From Boesenbergia rotunda (lineage: Eukaryota; Streptophyta; Magnoliopsida; Zingiberales; Zingiberaceae), in assembly GCA_024364735.1 (NCBI GenBank), contig JAGFNQ010000721.1, positions 1 to 64,000 of the forward strand: DNA of 64,000 bases. The letters run 5' to 3'. This document shows positions 1-10,711 of the stretch, in pieces; position 1 is the first letter of the stretch; the number at the start of each line of letters is the position of its first letter. Under the pieces are notes generated by a model. It saw only the letters and a list, made by a program, of their open reading frames with translations. It made no database searches and was not told the origin of the DNA. Made by a program: the position numbers and the translations under genes.

Positions 1-1284
1 ATTTATCTGACCACTCAAACTCTGGTTCTTTCTGGTCAGGGCTGTGAGAGGAGAGGCTATTCTGGAAAAGTCCTCCACAAAATTTTCTGTAATATCCTGC
101 CAGGCCTAAGAAGCTTCTGATTTCACTGGCATTCTTGGGTCTACACCAGTGGCTGACTGCTTCTATCTTGGCTGGATCAACTTGAATGCCTTCTTTGGAT
201 ACAATGTGGCCTAGGAAGGCCACTGATCAAGCCAAAACTCACACTTTGAGAATTTGGCGTACAACTCCTTCTGGTGTAAGGTTTGCAACACTATCTTCAG
301 GTGTTCTTCATGTTCTTTCCGAGTCTTTGAATACACTAGGATATCATCAATGAAGGCAATGACGAACTTGTCCAGAAAATCCTTGAACACTCTATTCATT
401 AGATCCATAAACGTCGCAGGGGCGTTTGTCACTCCAAAGGGCATGACCACAAACTCATAGTGCCCATATCTTGTACTGAAAGCAGTCCTTGGCACATCAC
501 TCTCCTTCACTCTGAGCTGATGGTAACCTGATCGCAGATCTATCTTGGAGAACACTGTGGCTCCCTTCAGCTGATCAAATAAATCATCTATCCTTGGCAA
601 AGGATATCTGTTCTTGATGGTTACCTTATTCAAAGCTCGATAATCTATGCACATTCACATAGATCCATCTTTCTTCTTGACAAACAGTACAGGAGCTCCC
701 CAAGGTGAATGACTAGGGCGGATGAAACCCTTGTCAAGCAGCTCTTGCAATTGTTCTTGTAATTCTTTCAGTTCTGCTGGTGCCATGCGATAAGGTGCCT
801 TCGAAATTGGGTTGGTTCCTGGGGCCAACTCCATGTCCAACTCAATTTCCCGATTGGGAAGGAGTCCTGGTAACTCTTCAGGAAACACCTCAGGATAGTC
901 ACAGATTACCCTCACTACTTCTCTCTTCAATCCTTCTCCTTGACTTGCATCCACTATATGAGCTAGAACCAGAGCACCCCTTCTCTAACATTCTCTGAGC
1001 TTGTAAGGTAGATAGGAACCTATTTATCTTTCTCCTTGGGTCTCCAATAAACTCAAATGAAGGTTCTGCTTCCGGTGTGAACTTGACTTTTCTCTTGCGG
1101 CAGTCTATAGAAGCATTATACTTGCTCAAGAAGTCCATTCCTAAAATGACATCGTAATCCTTCATTTCAAGGACTACCAAGTCACTGTAGAGCTCTCGGT
1201 TGGAAATCTAGATTGATACTGCCCTTAGCCTCTCAGTAGAGGCCATCACTTCCCCTGACGGTAAGGTTGTTAAGAACTCCCTCG
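1..1284 (-). pseudogene. GypA pol relic: protease C-terminus and reverse transcriptase
   Basis: Decoded on the minus strand. From right to left it encodes the C-terminal half of the aspartic protease region (DYDVILGMDFLSKYNASIDC, about 1080-1180), then the RT with VKKKDG, YRALNKV, SKIDLRSGYHQL, MPFGVTNAPATFMDLMN and the catalytic FIDDILVYS (about 340-360). RT continues past 210 to the window edge (FLGLAGYYR region). It is broken by a frameshift near 970 (two bases missing relative to GypB), an in-frame TGA at 655-657 where GypB has Arg (SMRMCI), and a one-base deletion near 229. The protease active site DTG is absent because of a deletion that ends at about 1284. Non-functional. Confidence 0.88.
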
Positions 1285-2094
1285 TTCAACCTTCCTGGTG
1301 GCCTTTATACTGTTTAAGTAGTGCTCAGTGATCAAAGCACTACTTATTAGTTCTTCGGAGGTTTGCAGCCTCTTAACACCGCTAGCCCCCTTTAACGCTA
1401 TCTCAGGCCTTAACATCTTGAGCATTAGCCTAACTATCTCTTTTTCTGTGCTAACTAGCTCTGGGCACAGATAAGCTAACCGCTTAAACATCTTCACTGC
1501 TTCATCCACGGATAGTTCTCCTTGTCTGAACTCCGTGAATTCATCATAATGCTTGTTGGTTACTTGCATGTGAAAGTATTCTTCGAAGAACTCAGTCTCG
1601 AAGTCGGCCCATGTCATCTGGCTGACATTTCTCTTGGCCTTGACTCTCTTCCACTATATTCTAGCATCTCCCGTAAGGCAGAAAGATGCACACTTTATCT
1701 TCTCTACCTCATGCCAGTCCAGTAGCCCTACTATTCTTTCCAACGTTTTGAACCATGCTTAAGCATCCCATGGTTTGCTTGTGCCTGGGAAGTTCCCTGG
1801 CTTCAGTTTCTTCTACTGAATGAGGTACGCTTCTTGCCTTACCCCCCTTGCCGGACTACAGATGTAATCGATGGGTCTTCGATCACAACTGGTGCCACTA
1901 CATTCGCCACCGGCGAGGTAATAATAACGACCTGCTAGTTAGCCATCCTAGTGGCAATAACTTGCTGTTGTTCTGCTAGCTGTCTCTGTAACTGAGCCAC
2001 CACGTCTAAGAGATTTGGTGGGGGTACTGACTCTGTTGCCTCTTGCCCTCTAGGAGCTTGCTCCTCGTTTTGGGCCTTTCTAGGACGCCCTCAA
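1285..2094 (-). pseudogene. GypA gag relic (capsid part only)
   Basis: Minus-strand remnant of the Gag polyprotein. The readable frame at 1270-1617 contains MTWADFETEFFEEYFHMQV and the LMLKMLRPEIALKG stretch, matching GypB gag. N-terminal Gln-rich sequence can be followed to about 2094 (QNEEQAPRGQE-like), but the initiator seen in GypB (MARGRP) has been lost, and stops interrupt the frame. Downstream the coding sequence jumps from NSIKATR straight into late protease sequence, so all zinc knuckles are gone. Confidence 0.82.
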
Positions 2095-2518
2095 ATGTAT
2101 AACTTAACACTTAATGGTAATGTTCCCAAACTTGCTTTAGGATATAACAAGACCTTGGTCTTGATTCTTATCTCATTTCTTAGTCCTAGAACTCGTTCTA
2201 GGGCTTAGTAAGACCTTGGTCTTACTCAAAACTTTTATCAAGCACCTTACGTGCCATAATCCCAAAACTTACTTTTGGGCAAATCAAGTAAGTACTTAAG
2301 CATTTCTCTAATATCCATTCTAGGGATTAAACATGATTCCGTGATACTAAGGTATTAAACATGCTTCCTTGTTCTATGCACATATGAGTAAGTACTTAAG
2401 CATTTCTCTATACTGCAATTAAGTAAAGGAGCAATAGAAAAACTGAAACTTAAAGCTTTCTTACTTGAAGACGGCAAGGTTGATGCTGATGTGTGTGTGA
2501 TGCTGGAGAATGGGAACT
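2095..2518 (-). other. GypA untranslated leader
   Basis: Stretch between primer site and gag with no supportable gene. It holds a direct repeat (TAAGTACTTAAGCATTTCTC near 2286 and 2391) and a copy of a motif also found in the gypsy LTRs: CACCTTACGTGCC followed by an AATCCC / GGG hairpin (about 2241-2280). Confidence 0.55.
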
Positions 2519-2530
2519 GCTCTGATACCA
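2519..2530 (-). other. Primer binding site (initiator tRNA-Met type)
   Basis: The reverse complement reads TGGTATCAGAGC, the usual plant initiator-Met primer site. It lies two bases inside the LTR end, which fixes element orientation and LTR boundary. Confidence 0.93.
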
Positions 2531-2759
2531 CCTGTAGCGACCCGCCTTCTCTGCCTTAGACGGATCGTTACTTTTGTCTACTTCTCGACTCTAATGCACG
2601 ACTAAAAATGCGGAAATCTTTTTTTTTTCTTTTAATCTATCTAAGAATGATATTCTAACTTAAATAGTCATGCATGATACCATGTCACACTTTCTTTCTC
2701 AAAAACTCGTAAGAAAATACTTATTGAAACTTGCCTCGCCCAACTCAGCTTACGGGTAT

Positions 2760-2788
2760 CAGTCGACTGATACTGTACCAGTCGACTG
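2760..2788. repeat. Palindrome pair CAGTCGACTG, 19 bp apart
   Basis: Two perfect 10-bp palindromes at 2760-2769 and 2779-2788. The solo LTR of the same family at 46064-48499 has three such pairs with identical spacing. Confidence 0.9.
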
Positions 2789-4587
2789 ATAAGTCTGAAA
2801 CCTGTTTTCCAGATTCGAAGCCTTGTTTCAAAACTCCACCAAACCTATACTTTCGAGCCATATAAAATCATGACACCATTTCTATACTCTATGCCAGTTT
2901 TCTAAACAATTTAGCTAATCAAAATGAATCCATAAACTTGAAATTAGAACTTTTGTGGAAGTAAATAAGCTATTCAAGTTTATATGAACTTTAACCTTAG
3001 AGTTTGTACAACCTTGACTCCTATGCATTCATAACACCAAATACATGTTCTATAACCTTGCTAAAGCATTATGAAATGTGAATGCAACTTTTCTAAACAT
3101 ATTTAAGCAATAAAAACTTGATTCAAAGGGGGACTAGTACTATCTTGGCACATGCATCAATATCTTCAACAAAGTATCAATATTCCAAACTACTCACACT
3201 TCTACTCATCCAACGCAATCATAAGGATATGTATGCTAAATGAAATGTCATGGAATCTTTACTCTAAGAAATTGAGCATGTAGTACTATCCAAGCTTAAA
3301 TGTTCGCTAAACTCCATAAAGCAAGAACTTGAAATTTGAATAAACTAAAACATTGTAATTCAAATAACTAAATTGTCTCGTGCCAAAGATCTCTCCATAC
3401 TCAGCCACCACACACACACTCTACTCAGCACCGCCTCGTCGTCTTCCTTCAGAATTGCTTGCCTTTACCTTTATCTGCAATAAGAGGAAATGCAACTAGT
3501 AAGCAAAAAGCTTAGTAAGTACTATCTAGCTCACAAAAACTCGAAATATGCAAACATGCTTCTAGATCAAACTGAACATCATATGAGATACAAATATGCT
3601 TGAAAGAAAACTACAAACATGTATAGCTCAAAACATGCATACTCAAGCAATAATAAATCTCAATTTACTTTTCTTGGCTCAACTTGAAACTTTAGCTATT
3701 CTTTAACTTTTTGAAAACTTTCTTAAACTTTCGAAAACTTTGCTAAAGCATATACTTGAAAATACTAATCACTTGGATCCACTGAAGACGTAAGTACCAT
3801 CTCATGCGCGTTCCCTAAAATGTTGGGGTAGCGAGCCACCAATCCTAATAGAGCAGACCTTGGTCTACCAGGGCCAAGACCTTGGAATTGGACACCTGGA
3901 TTTCTTTAACGACGCCCTTGGACGCTGGGTACTGGCCTTAGAAAATAAAATAACTTTTCTTTCTTTTCTTTCTTATCTGTAAATGCCTTGGCATTTTCTT
4001 GAGCACCTTGCGTGCTAAAATCCCTAAGTCTTGACTTTTGGGGATTTCTTAAGGCCTTGGCCTTTTCTTTTCTTATCTTTATCTTCTCTTTTCTTTTCTC
4101 ATGGCTTTTCTTGGACCCTAACCTCATATAGGGCACTCAATAAAACATATAAGCATATAATAAACTAAGATCACATGCAAAAATCTGAACAAGAAGTAAA
4201 TATCTCTTTTAAAAACCTTTAAGGGAAATTCTTGCAGAAAAACCGCCTCTTACTGCAGGTGAGCAGTACTTACATTGATATCTTGGACTTACAACCAAGA
4301 TTGACGTCTAGAGCTCGGGAGAAACTTGAGATCTCGGAGAATTCTTCGCGCCTACGCGTTCCTCTCGTCGCGGGGATCCCGAATATAGGAATATCTCTTG
4401 GAGAAGAGCTTTGGCCGGCCCCCTAGAGCTTGGTGTAGTTTCGCCCAGAAGAGGAGGGGTCGGCGTGAGGGTTTGGAGAGGAGAGAAAATAAAACTTCTC
4501 TCTTTAATTACCTATTTATACTTATGGGGCGGATTAACCTAACTACACCTTAAATATAGGTCTCTCCATCCTTTGCTGTGCTTGATA

Positions 4588-4660
4588 CCCTAGCCCAGCT
4601 GGTCGCGCGCGCTCTTGGTCTCGCGGTGGTCGCGGGTTCGAACTCCGGCTGCCCTTAAGT
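4588..4660 (+). other. Antisense tRNA-like module in GypA LTR
   Basis: Plus-strand sequence with an A-box-like CTAGCCCAGCTGGTCGCG followed about 40 bp later by a B-box-like GGTTCGAACTCC with partly pairing flanks. It runs opposite to the element and has counterparts at the same relative place in the other gypsy LTRs. Not a full tRNA gene: no acceptor stem was found. Confidence 0.4.
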
Positions 4661-4889
4661 GGTTTTTCCATTTTTTTCTTTTTATTTTTTTTTAAAATAC
4701 TAAACGGACTCGGAAAATTCCATAAAAATATTCTAAAAATATCTAGAATATTTCTAAAACATTTCTAACTACTTTCAAGGACTTTATGAACTAAAAATGG
4801 GAATTTTGGGGCGTTACACACGTGGAGTTTGATCCGGTTGTAGCTCGGTCGCCGTCTGATCCCCTTATCCTCGGGATCCGCTTTGACCG

Positions 4890-5133
4890 GGGCACCCGCA
4901 GCGCTCGGGGCGCCCGGATTTACCGGGTCAAACTCTATCCTTTGGCTTTGCTTGGCTTCGAGGGGTTCGGGTTCGATGTATGCGCATGGGGGCGCCCGCA
5001 GCGCAGGGGGCGCCCGCGAGCAGCAGGGGCGCCCGGAAGCACGGGGGCGCCCGCAGCTTGTACTGTCGAAGCGCACTTTTTGATTGTGTGTTTGGTGTTC
5101 ACCTTGGGGGCGCCCGAGACACTCCAGGCGCCC
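4890..5133. repeat. GGGCGCCC phased palindrome array (Y1)
   Basis: Copies start at about 4890 (degenerate GGGCACCC), 4908, 4990, 5008, 5027, 5045, 5108 and 5126 (AGGCGCCC). Within groups the spacing is 18 bp, once 19. Confidence 0.9.
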
Positions 5134-5374
5134 TGGTCAGCAGTTGCCTCACTCCTTTGAGGCACTCTGAGCTTCAGACTCACGTTCCTTCAGTCCTGCA
5201 TCCAGGGTTAGTCCAAAACACAATAACATAATAAATTATTAGATTTATACAGCCTTAGCTGTCTTGGTTCTGACTTTGGTCTCCAAAATGGAGTCCTAGG
5301 TCGAACCGACGCCTACTGTTCCCTCGACGGGGAACGCGTCCTCACCTACTCCTCTCGGGAGAATTTACCTGATG

Positions 5375-5674
5375 CCAACCGCTCCTTTGGTTGGACTTTT
5401 GCCTGACGGTCCTTTGTCAGGGCTTGGATGCCGAGCTGTCCTTCGCCCGGTGCCTAGCATTCCTTCGCTAGGGCTTTAGTCCCAGGCTGTCCTTCGCCTG
5501 GAGCCTAGCAGTCCTTCGCTAGGTCTTGGATGCTGGCAGTCCTTCGCCAGTTGCCTAGCAGTCCTTTGCTAGGGCTTCGGTCCCAGACTGTCCTTCGCCT
5601 GGAGCCTAGCAGTCCTTCGCTAGGACTTTCTTTCCTGGCATTCCTTTGCCAGTGCCTAGCAGTCCTTCGCTAGG
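5375..5674 (-). repeat. Hairpin array, 12 units (Y1)
   Basis: Twelve short inverted repeats about 25-30 bp apart with an 8-nt loop, mostly GAAGGACT or GAAGGACA on the element strand. The stem sequences differ but stay paired: CCTAGC/GCTAGG, CCAGGC/GCCTGG, CTGGC/GCCAG, CTGAC/GTCAG, CCAACC/GGTTGG. Confidence 0.9.
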
Positions 5675-5790
5675 GCTTTTCCTGCACACTTGATTAACTT
5701 GTTAGAAAACAAGAAAGACTTAACTTTTGACCTATGTTGCCATTATCAAAACACAGGTTTGACTTAGGTGCATTCTGCACCAACAGTTAG

Positions 5791-7740
5791 TATCTGAAAA
5801 GTATCTGTACTTTTGAAAAATATATTGAACTTTTTGAAATATGCAAGTACTTTTTGAAAAATATTATGAACTTTTGGAAAGTATAAGTACTTTTGAGAAA
5901 TATATTGAACTTTGAAAAATGCAAGTACTTTTGAGAAATATATTAAACTTTGAAAAATGCAAGTATTTTTGAGAAATATATTGATCTTTGAAAAATGCAA
6001 GTACTTTTAAAATATATGATGAACCTTTTTGCAAAATGTAAGTATTTTTTAAAAAATATATTATGCATTTTTTTTAAAATATAAGTATTTTAAAAATATC
6101 ATGCATTATTTTTGAAAATATTATTTTGAAAACATAATACTTTACTTGACTTGGTTTGTTTTCCAGTCTGACACAATCTTAGGAAACTTTGTTAACTGCA
6201 ACGACATTTTCCTAAGTGTCCTGGAAATTCTTCCAAATTCAAGTAAGTACTATTTCCCCAAAAAAATTGATAAGTTAAAGCCAATTTCTGAAAGTGATGT
6301 TGTATATATAAACACAATGATTAAAACGATAGTATTTTGAAAGAAACAATTACTTATGTGTACAAAAAGATTTTGGAAATATAGTGCAAAAAAATATTTA
6401 AAAATGTTCAATAATTCTTTTAATTTGACCTCCCCTAAACTTGACTCAATCCTAGGAAGCTTGTTGACTACAAGTACTCTTCCTCTGAGTCTTGAGGTTT
6501 GATTCAAATTATAAGAACTATTTAAAAAAACTATTTGTTCGAAATAACTTCTTTTTGATTTCGACTCCTCCTAAATTTGACACATCCTAGGAGTTCTTGT
6601 GGATCATGAAGTACACCTCCTCTGTGTCTTTAGAGTTTATCAAAATCAAAAGTATGAATGACATTTTGAGTGTACTGATTCTTAAGAAGATAATTTTTTA
6701 AAGCATAAGACTTTTCGAAAACATAAGTGATAGTAATTAAAGCACAATTTTCGAAAAACATTTTAAAAGATAGTGATTTTTAAATCATAATTTTTGAAGA
6801 AAAACAATTTAAATGAATAAAACACTCCCCCTGTACCGTTTGACTCTATCTAAGTGCCTTAGGGGACTTTAGTGTTGACCTAAGAGGCTTGTGTCTAATT
6901 ATGTGAGTCAAACAATTTTTCAAACAGATACAATTTTGAAAATCTATCATATATAGTCAATCAGACAATCATGAAATCCATAAAAACATTATTATGTTAA
7001 AGCACTATTTTGAAAATATATTTTTTAGAAAATTTTTCTAAGAGTTTTGGAAAATAATTTTGAAAAATATTTTTCAATTTATTAATCCTTAACATCTCAC
7101 CCATTCTAGATGTCTCAATACAAGCAAGCAAGGTTACCTTATCGGTGTATTGTGAGATGCTTGAGTCATTCTTCTTAATTTATTGTTAAATCTAAGATTT
7201 AGTTGAAACTTGTGTTAGATTCAAATTTATCAAATAGTAAAGTGAATTTGATTTTCGGTAATCAGCTTCCAGGTCTTGGCGAGGCACAAGGCCTTCTTTA
7301 GCCGTAGCCTTATTGGAGTAACAACCCTTTCCTTGACAAAGCCTTTTACCGAAGATTCATTTTAAAATTTACTTCTTTAAAAATTTTGGTCTAACTAGTT
7401 TAGGTTTTGGATCAGTAGCTTTGGCTAGTTCCATCAGACTAAACAGACCAAGTAGGGTACACCTTACCTTACTTGACCTTATTAGAAGGGCTTCCCTAAC
7501 GTATTATCATCTCACCTCCACCCAATACTAGGTTGTTCAAGTTTTACTTAGTCTTTTTCCTATAACCGTTCTAAATAATGCATAAACTTAAATATGAATG
7601 ACATGACATATATTAAAAAAATAGCAGATGCATGACATGGCAGTTATGCATGAGTCAAACATTTCAGATTACTTAATTAAGTTTCTAAAAATGTAGCAAA
7701 TTCTCGATTTGATACATGTCGTGTGAACCCGCGAATATGT
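5791..7740. other. X1 3' non-coding region
   Basis: No credible gene. Degenerate A/T-rich repeats of the form AAGTACTTTTGAAAAATAT occupy 5800-6130. Short conserved segments with TGACNNNATCCTAGGAANNTTG follow at about 6168, 6433 and 6570. Everything here has a homologue in X2. Confidence 0.6.
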
Positions 7741-7744
7741 CAAC

Positions 7745-8240
7745 CAACTTTGACATATTTAATTTTATTAAATTAATTGTTGCGGTTTGGGTAAGATTTT
7801 ATTTAATTCGAGTTTAAGTTACTAAAGAATTAATTGGATCTGAGTTCAGAATTAATTAAAGTTGAATTAATTAAGAATTACTTAAAGTCAATTGAAGTTG
7901 AATTAATTAAGACTTAATTGAAATTAAGAAATAATTGAGGTTGAATTAATTAAGACTTAATTGAAAATTAATTAAAGTTGAATTAATCGAAGTTATTAAA
8001 TTAAGGGTTAATTGAATTAATTAGCAATTACTTGAATTTGAATTAATTAAGGATTAATTAAAGTTGAATTAATTGAAGATTAATTGATTTTGCATTAATT
8101 GAAGATTAGTTAAAGTTAAATTAAAAAGGAATAATTAAGATTAAATTAATTAAGGATAATTAAAATTAAGTTAATTAAGGATTATTTAAGGTTGAAATAA
8201 ATAAGGTAAAAATTGTTAAGATTTAATTAGATTTAAATTT
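7745..8240. repeat. TTAATTAAG low-complexity tract (X1)
   Basis: About 500 bp of degenerate units around GAATTAATTAAGG on the plus strand, with almost no C. The same tract is in X2 at about 53110-53640. Confidence 0.85.
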
Positions 8241-8834
8241 CAAAATTTCTGTGTTAGATAATAATTGTGGGTTTAGCTTCATCATTTTCATTATTTCAAA
8301 AATTTCTGATTCCTTTACTATTTCTTCTTTATTTATCTTTTCAAGTTTTTCTAATAATTCTGATTTATTTGAATCATTATGATTTTTATTAACTATAGCC
8401 TTGATCTCAGAAAATTCAATCTCCTCCTCATCATCATCATTAAAATCACATCCTTCAATATTCTCATAGTAGGTGGAGTAATTTGGGTCACTAGTTAATG
8501 TTTTGTAATAATTTTAAATATTATCTAAAAATTTGAAAATTGAATTATCATCTAAGAAGATTTTATCACCACAATCCTCAAAATTATCTTCATTATCCTC
8601 ATAACAATCATCAGAAATATTTTCAATGTTATCCTTTTCAGATTTTCTGAGATAATTTCACTGATATCCTTAAGATTTTCTAAAAAATCATTGTTATCCT
8701 TAAGATTTTCTGAAAAATCATTGTTATCCTTAAGAATATTTTCAATATTTTCAGGATTAATCTTAAGAATGTCAAAATTGTCCTTAAAATTATCAGATTT
8801 AATTTCAGGATTAATTTCAGAAATAATTTCAGAA
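8241..8834 (-). pseudogene. X1 Asn/Asp/Glu-rich ORF relic, downstream part
   Basis: Minus-strand relic homologous to the 201-codon frame of X2 (53630-54235), including the acidic stretch and tandem variants of an NLKDN/SEN-type unit. Frames are interrupted. The upstream part continues beyond solo LTR Y2 at 10197. A Gag-tail-like linker after zinc knuckles is possible; I do not recognise a defined domain. Confidence 0.6.
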
Positions 8835-9242
8835 GTAACTGTTGGATCGATAGAACCGATAGAGGGGGGGGTGAATATCGGTATTCATTTTTCGGGAAAT
8901 TAAGAGCAAGTGCACAGCGAAAATAAAAATATCACAGCACAGAGACACAGTCGATTTTACTTAGTTCGGAGCCTGTGTCGACTCCTACTCCAAGGCCCAC
9001 GGTCGTTGACCGTTTACTTTGGGCAATTCTATATTAGGAGCAAAATAGTTTACAAAGGATTACAAAATTAAGTACAGCAAACTTTTAAATAGCTCTTTTA
9101 TCGACGTCCGAGGTGGTTCTACTTTTTCGGAGCAGCGGGACGTCGTCGGCTCGAGTTGGTAGGATTCCGGGGCGCAGCGTGTGAGCAGAAGAGCGTAGAA
9201 GTGTCGAGTGAATTGATGTTCTGAAGCCTTGGTCGAGGGCCC

Positions 9243-9250
9243 TTTATATA
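9243..9250 (-). promoter_or_regulatory. TATA box of LTR Y2
   Basis: TATATAAA on the minus strand, 9 bp downstream of the last GGGCGCCC. The same arrangement occurs at 36507 and 43426. Confidence 0.65.
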
Positions 9251-9258
9251 GGGCCTGG

Positions 9259-9591
9259 GGGCGCCCGGGACGTCGGGGGCGCCCCCACGTGTCCTTCGAT
9301 CCTCCAAATTCTCGGTCAGCGTCTGATCCCTTTATCTCCGGGATCCGCTTTGACCGGGGCGCCCGGAGCCCTCGGGGCGCCCGGATTGACCGGGTCAAAG
9401 CGTTATCCACTGGCTTCGAAGGGCGCTGCTTCGGTAGCTGGCACTGGGGGCGCCCGGAACGCAGGGGGCGCCCGGGAGCACAGGGGGCGCCCGGGAGCAT
9501 GGGGGCGCCCGGACAGCGAGCTGTCGAAGCAGTTCTTCGCTTAATGTGTTTTGTGTTCACCTTGGGGGCGCCCGGGACACTCCGGGCGCCC
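9259..9591. repeat. GGGCGCCC phased palindrome array (Y2)
   Basis: Ten perfect GGGCGCCC copies start at 9259, 9277, 9357, 9375, 9448, 9466, 9485, 9503, 9566 and 9584. Within groups the spacing is 18 bp, once 19. Confidence 0.95.
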
Positions 9592-9832
9592 TGGTCAGCT
9601 GTTGCCTCACTCCTTTGAGGCTCTCTGAGCTGCAGACACTCGTTCCTTCGGTCCTGCATCCAGGGTTAGTCCAAAACACAATAAAACAATAAAGTGTTAG
9701 TTTATACAGCCTTAGCTGTCTTGGTTCTGACTTTGGGCCTCCAAAATGGAGCCCTAGGTCGAACCGACGCCTACTGTTCCCTCGACGGGGAACGCGTCCT
9801 CACCTACTCCTCTCGGGAGAATTTACCTGATG

Positions 9833-10080
9833 CCAACCGTTCCTTTGGTTGGACTTTTGCCTGACGGTCCTTTGTCAGGTCTTGGATGCTGAGCTGCCCT
9901 TCGCTCGGTGCCTAGCATTCCTTCGCTAGGGCTTCAGTCCAGGCTGTCCTTCGCCTGGCGCCTAGTAGTCCTTCGCTAGGTCTTGGATACTGGCAGTCCT
10001 TCGCCAGTTGCCTAGCAGTCCTTCGCTAGGGCTTTTTACCCTGGCATTCCTTCGCCAGTGCCTAGCAGTCCTTCGCTAGG
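9833..10080 (-). repeat. Hairpin array (Y2)
   Basis: About ten hairpin units with the constant loop GAAGGAC and varied stems, colinear with the Y1 array. Confidence 0.88.
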
Positions 10081-10196
10081 GCTTTTCCTGCACACTAGAG
10101 TAACTTGTTAGAAAACAAGTAAGACTTAACTTTTGACCTATGTTGCCATTATCAAAACACAGGTTTGACTTGGGTGCATTCTGCACCAACAGTAAC

Positions 10197-10600
10197 TTTA
10201 TCAAAATTAATTTCAAAGATTGTTGAATTAACATTAAAGATTAAACAGTTAATTTCTAATATTTTAACAATATCTACATTTTCTAATTTGGCATGCAAAA
10301 TATTAATTTGACTATGCAATAAATTTAACTTTCTAGCAAAATTATCTAACTCATCATACGATTGTGCAGGAATTTGAAAATTTTTTGGAATGTAAATTTT
10401 TCGTACCTTTGTCGGACACTTATTTTTGTAGTGTCCATGCTTTTCGCATTTGAAACATTTGATATGATCCTTGTTCTTCTAGACTCCTGGTGCTGGTACT
10501 TCCTTTAATGTCGGTGAAGAACGAGTCTTACGAGTAGGGCACTGATTTTTATAGTACCCTCTCTCCCTGCACTTAAAACATGTGATATGGAATTTAAAAA
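10197..10600 (-). pseudogene. X1 Gag-like relic with two CCHC zinc knuckles
   Basis: Upstream part of the X1 coding relic. On the minus strand about 10425-10480 reads CFKCEKHGHYKNKC, a perfect CX2CX4HX4C knuckle. About 10545-10590 reads CFKCRERGYYKNQC, the same fold with His replaced by Tyr. Two knuckles suit Gag of Sirevirus-type copia elements. No capsid-like body lies between the knuckles and the primer site about 110 bp away, so the Gag body appears deleted. Confidence 0.72.
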
Positions 10601-10699
10601 TTGACATTTAAAAAAAACGTACCAGATTCACCCCTGGGCTCCCCCTCAACTCCTGGCGTCTTTGCTCCGTCGGCTGTTAGTCCGGTGAAGGGCGTCCAG

Positions 10700-10711
10700 G
10701 CTCTGATACCA
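10700..10711 (-). other. Primer binding site of X1
   Basis: TGGTATCAGAGC on the minus strand, two bases inside the LTR end at 10714. It shows that 10714-15593 is a 5' LTR and that X1 runs leftwards. Confidence 0.92.

Larger units (their letters stand above)
1..4818 (-). mobile_element. GypA: Ty3/gypsy (Tekay/Del-like) element, truncated by window edge
   Basis: Minus-strand LTR retrotransposon. Reading from 4818 leftwards there is a 5' LTR (2533-4818), a primer site (2519-2530), a gag relic and a pol relic that runs off the window. The coding part is close to GypB (23613-33806), while the LTR belongs to a different subfamily (starts TGTAACGCC on the element strand). It sits inside the Y1 LTR; the bases right of the LTR are CACGT, the expected right half of a TSD. 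The reverse transcriptase motif set (YRALNKVTIKNRYPLPRIDD, VFSKIDLRSGYHQL, FIDDILVYS) suits the Tekay/Del chromovirus group. No chromodomain can be checked because that end is outside the window. Confidence 0.9.
2533..4818 (-). repeat. 5' LTR of GypA
   Basis: 2286 bp, from TGTAGCGACCC at the left to GGGGCGTTACA at the right (TG...CA). It matches the complete solo LTR at 46064-48499 over its length. It carries a likely TATA box (TATAAATAG on the minus strand, 4512-4520), an antisense tRNA-like module (about 4588-4660), the GCTAGC/GCGCG island (3805-3840), the intron-like block (3475-3534) and one CAGTCGACTG pair (2760-2788). Confidence 0.92.
4819..5785 (-). mobile_element. Y1: part of a Y-family LTR, interrupted by GypA
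   Basis: Minus-strand LTR starting TGTTGGTGCAGAATGCACC at 5785. It is homologous to the solo LTR Y2 (8840-10191) and to Y3. It stops at 4819 at the CACGTGG point where GypA inserted; the rest must lie left of the window. It holds a GGGCGCCC array (4890-5133) and a hairpin array (5375-5674). The bases right of it, GTTAG, are the expected TSD. Confidence 0.85.
8840..10191 (-). mobile_element. Y2: complete solo LTR of family Y
   Basis: 1352 bp with ends TGTTGGATCG and TGCACCAACA on the plus strand, flanked by a perfect 5-bp TSD GTAAC (8835-8839 and 10192-10196). It is the best intact Y LTR in the window. On its own strand (right to left) it has a hairpin array (10080-9833), a GGGCGCCC array (9591-9259), then a TATA box (9250-9243). 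Confidence 0.97.

Noticed and set aside
5375..5674. CRISPR-like spaced repeats
   Set aside because: Unit length and spacer vary, the stems covary, the sequence is inside a plant LTR, and there are no cas genes.
9259..9591. CpG island of a host promoter
   Set aside because: The GC-rich block is inside a solo LTR with TSDs and recurs in all Y copies; no host gene follows.
9060..9659. 199-codon minus-strand open frame across Y2
   Set aside because: It lies entirely inside the LTR and is open only because the GGGCGCCC array has few stops; Arg/Pro/Gly-rich translation with no homologue in the coding frames of the element. The parallel frames at 4765-5231, 35377-35729 and 43151-43357 were left out for the same reason.
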